64,000 bases of DNA, from NCBI RefSeq assembly GCF_949628265.1, contig NC_088789.1, positions 8,734,886 to 8,798,885 on the forward strand, given 5' to 3'. Each line of letters opens with the position of its first letter. The stretch's first letter is position 1. The stretch comes from Cloeon dipterum (Eukaryota > Arthropoda > Insecta > Ephemeroptera > Baetidae). The translations under genes and the position numbers were made by a program. The notes beneath the pieces were generated by a model, which was not told the origin of the DNA, did no database searches, and saw nothing but the letters and a program-made list of their open reading frames with translations. Positions 61,661 to 64,000 of this stretch are shown here, in pieces.

Positions 61661-64000
61661 TTAATGGCTTTTAATTTCGTGTAATTCTTCGTCATTTTCT
61701 TCATCGATTATGTCTGTTTCATCATTGTCCTCTCGATCAATTTCTTTCAATTCTTCTGCTTTCTCTTCTTCAGTTGGACTTGCTTCATCACTGTCCCCGT
61801 GCATGATATCCTGTAATTCTTCTTCATTTTTTTCTTCGATTGCCTCTGTTTCATCATTGTCCTCTCGATCAATCTCTTGTAATTCTTCTGCTTTATTTTC
61901 TTCAGTTGGACCTGCTTCATCACTGTCTTTGTGCACGATTTCTTGTAATTCTTCGGCTTTCTTTTCTCCGGTTGGCTCTGCTTCATCATTGTCCTCTTTA
62001 ACCTTTTCAACTTTTTCTTCTTTTTTGTTGTTGTTTTGGTCACCTTTCACGGTGGGTGCGACGAATCGATTTGCTATTAAAAGTAAATGAAATTTGCGTT
62101 CAAGGAAAAAATATACTAAATTAAGTCTGTATATCTCACTTTTTCCAAATGCAGCCCTAATAATCGACTGGCAAGGAGCGTCCACGGCCAGGTAAAGCCA
62201 AAGAGTTAGAGGGATCATCATTATTAAATTTCCGAAAAATTCGAATATCTAAATAGAAAAATGATATTATTTCTTGAACTTTTAATATTGAAAAAAATAT
62301 TTTACTATCTCAAAGTTGGAGAAGTAAGTATTGGTCCTCATCAGTGCCACGTGGTAATTCATCAGGTCCATATGCACCAAATAAGCACAAAAACTGAGTT
62401 TGCTTAGAGGTATGAAATATTTCCACGAAAGAATGGAGTTAACGGGACCTAAAAAGAAAAATAACAATGAAAATAGCCTTCGTTAGACAATTCAATTAAT
62501 TGATTTACCCCCGTATCCATTGACACATGCCCAAACCACCCAGCTTAACCCACTTGCCCAACCAAGTCGATGAAGCGCAGAATAAAAAGCAGCGTCAAGA
62601 TTGTCATAGACGAAATTTCTGTCGTAAATGATGAGGATGGTATAGATGATGGCCAAGCATCCTGCCGAGTTGAGAATCCACTCGAGCACCACGCCCCATT
62701 TCGGCAACTTGTACGTAATTTTATTCGCGAGTACGTAAGCCAATGCCATTCCACACAAATAAGGTACTGCTCGGGCTGCAGGGTTACCATAGATGAGTTC
62801 AAAAAAATTTCCAGTAGCTTCATTTCTGTAAGGAAATATTATTAATTTTTTGTTCAAAGAGAAATTTTATTGCTTACTGTATTACTATTGACATAGTCCA
62901 CTGCAAGTTATAGACATATGTGAGCCCAAACGACACGGCCATGGAGCCCAAAGTGAGCACTCCAATCAGTCCAAGACCAATTTTTGGCCATTTTAGTAAT
63001 GGGAAAATAACAATTGGCGCCAGCACGGCCAGCTGCATGTCTACCATCAAATACCAACCTTGGCTGACGCACTAATGAAAATAATTTATCTTTATGATCT
63101 AATGTATGATTCAATGAATTTGTTTTACCGTAGTCTCAATCGTGTTGAAAAAATTGGTGAAATAAAGAAGCGTAACCCACCAATAATCTGCGCAATTTTG
63201 GGTCGCTGGTTCAATGAACAAGTCCCACGTGGGAGTCGCTCCCACTCGCCTGTGCAAGGTTGACAGGTAGAACACTACCATCGCCAGCGGAAGAGTGATT
63301 CTGGTTTGATATTTGCATTTTAAATTAATGATGTTACCAAGCAATTAATTTTACCTCAGATATCTGAACAAAATGTATTTGAAAACATTAAATGAGCGAC
63401 CTTTCTTCTGATCCAACAAAATAACGTAAACGGTTAGCAAACCACTCATGAAGAAAAACGTGTCCACACCCAACGCTCCACTGTAAATTGGGGCCATCGA
63501 CCACATATGCGAATACTACAAAATAATTAATTTAATACGATGCAACACAGACACCTTGCAATGTTAATTGCCTTATCAAAGGCCATCACAGCGTTGATGT
63601 GTGGGAGGAAGGAATTGATCATGTAGCAATGAAGAAGAATAATCCACCACGTACTGACAACCCTTATTCCATGCAGGCAAGCCAGTTGTCCAGGAACAAC
63701 AGTTTTTGGCAGCGTGAACAAGTTGCGCAAATTGGTTCTCAAAGAAAAAGATTGCACGACTACGTGTAAATCTAATAACATAAAATTTAGTGTCTTTACC
63801 CCCCTGAGGAATATTTTATAATTTTCAATACCTTGTCCTTCAGGCCAAATGTAGTCGCAAATTGTCGCATATGCCATAAATACAGTCAAGGCAAGAATGA
63901 GGATACTAAAAATATCAAGAATGATTAACAAAACACAGAAAGTTAATCTAAAATTACATGAACGCCCAGGATCCTGTATCTAAATCTTGTTTACCATCAT
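61661..64000 (-). CDS. NRF-6/Drop-dead-like acyltransferase, array gene F, 5' end beyond the window
   Basis: Exons 3 to 12 are present: 63958 to beyond 64000, 63832-63905, 63572-63771, 63355-63515, 63129-63300, 62878-63071, 62509-62825, 62306-62448, 62140-62248 and 61661-62073. The signal-peptide exon and most of the NRF domain lie to the right. Exon lengths equal those of gene E throughout the membrane part, and the protein is nearly the same (HGIRVVSTWWIILLHCY, GVDTFFFMSGLLTVYV, WACVNGYGG). Intron 5 has a GC donor (GATAAG, GCAATT) where E has GT. The last exon is 264 bp longer than in E, exactly four more 66-bp units, giving a 137-residue tail with five acidic 22-residue repeats. The tail should be cytosolic if topology follows the family. 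Clearly the youngest duplicate pair with E. Confidence 0.9.
61664..61999 (-). repeat. Five tandem 66-bp coding repeats (22-aa acidic units) in the gene F tail
   Basis: Units at 61934-61999, 61868-61933, 61802-61867, 61736-61801 and 61664-61735 (last with two extra codons). The consensus is roughly (R/H)(E/K)D(N/S)DE(A/T), four variable residues, then EE(K/N)xxEEL(Q/K)EI. Units 2+3 and 4+5 form a higher-order pair of 132 bp: units 2 and 4 start H(K/G)DSDEA, units 3 and 5 start REDNDET. So an ancestral pair was itself duplicated. No stop or frameshift interrupts the array. The six-frame shadows on the plus strand and in other minus frames are artefacts of the repeat. Confidence 0.92.

Overview
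The window is eukaryotic nuclear DNA. It is AT-rich and its genes are split by many short GT-AG introns, often 60-100 bp. The set of genes (alpha-actinin, an aquaglyceroporin, a SLC9B/NHA antiporter, mRNA capping enzyme, and an array of NRF-domain acyltransferases) points to an arthropod, most likely an insect. The intact classical aquaglyceroporin leans towards a lineage outside Holometabola; I cannot name a species from sequence alone.

Layout. 1-259 (+): last two exons of alpha-actinin. 928-5560 (-): complete six-exon aquaglyceroporin (275 aa), convergent with actinin, with a long hairpin in its second intron. 5.6-11.6 kb: no gene seen. 11.6-16.8 kb (-): complete eight-exon RING-finger protein (805 aa) that I cannot assign to a named family. 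16.8-30.9 kb: no confident coding gene, but CpG-rich patches, a probable distant promoter and non-coding first exon of the NHA gene, and a strong TATA box. 30974-36045 (+): complete eight-exon SLC9B-type Na+/H+ antiporter (623 aa). 36749-39849 (-): complete eleven-exon bifunctional mRNA capping enzyme (601 aa), convergent with the antiporter. 39.9-42.1 kb: no confident gene.

42.1-64.0 kb: six tandem minus-strand genes, here called A to F, of the NRF-6/Drop-dead family (secreted NRF domain followed by a multi-pass acyltransferase-3 domain). F is cut by the window end. Their intron positions and phases match almost exon by exon. They group as A, B+C, D and E+F, so the array grew by repeated unequal duplication, with E/F the most recent pair. 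An isolated relic of exon 3 lies between A and B. F carries a cytosolic acidic tail of five 22-residue repeats, where E has one.

Exon limits were found by hand from splice consensus, reading phase and paralogue comparison. Apart from F and actinin, which run off the window, every coding model closes in frame from start to stop. The array genes probably share a job at epithelial membranes (lipid acylation or transport, as inferred for NRF-6 and Drop-dead). The other genes are functionally unrelated to it and to each other.
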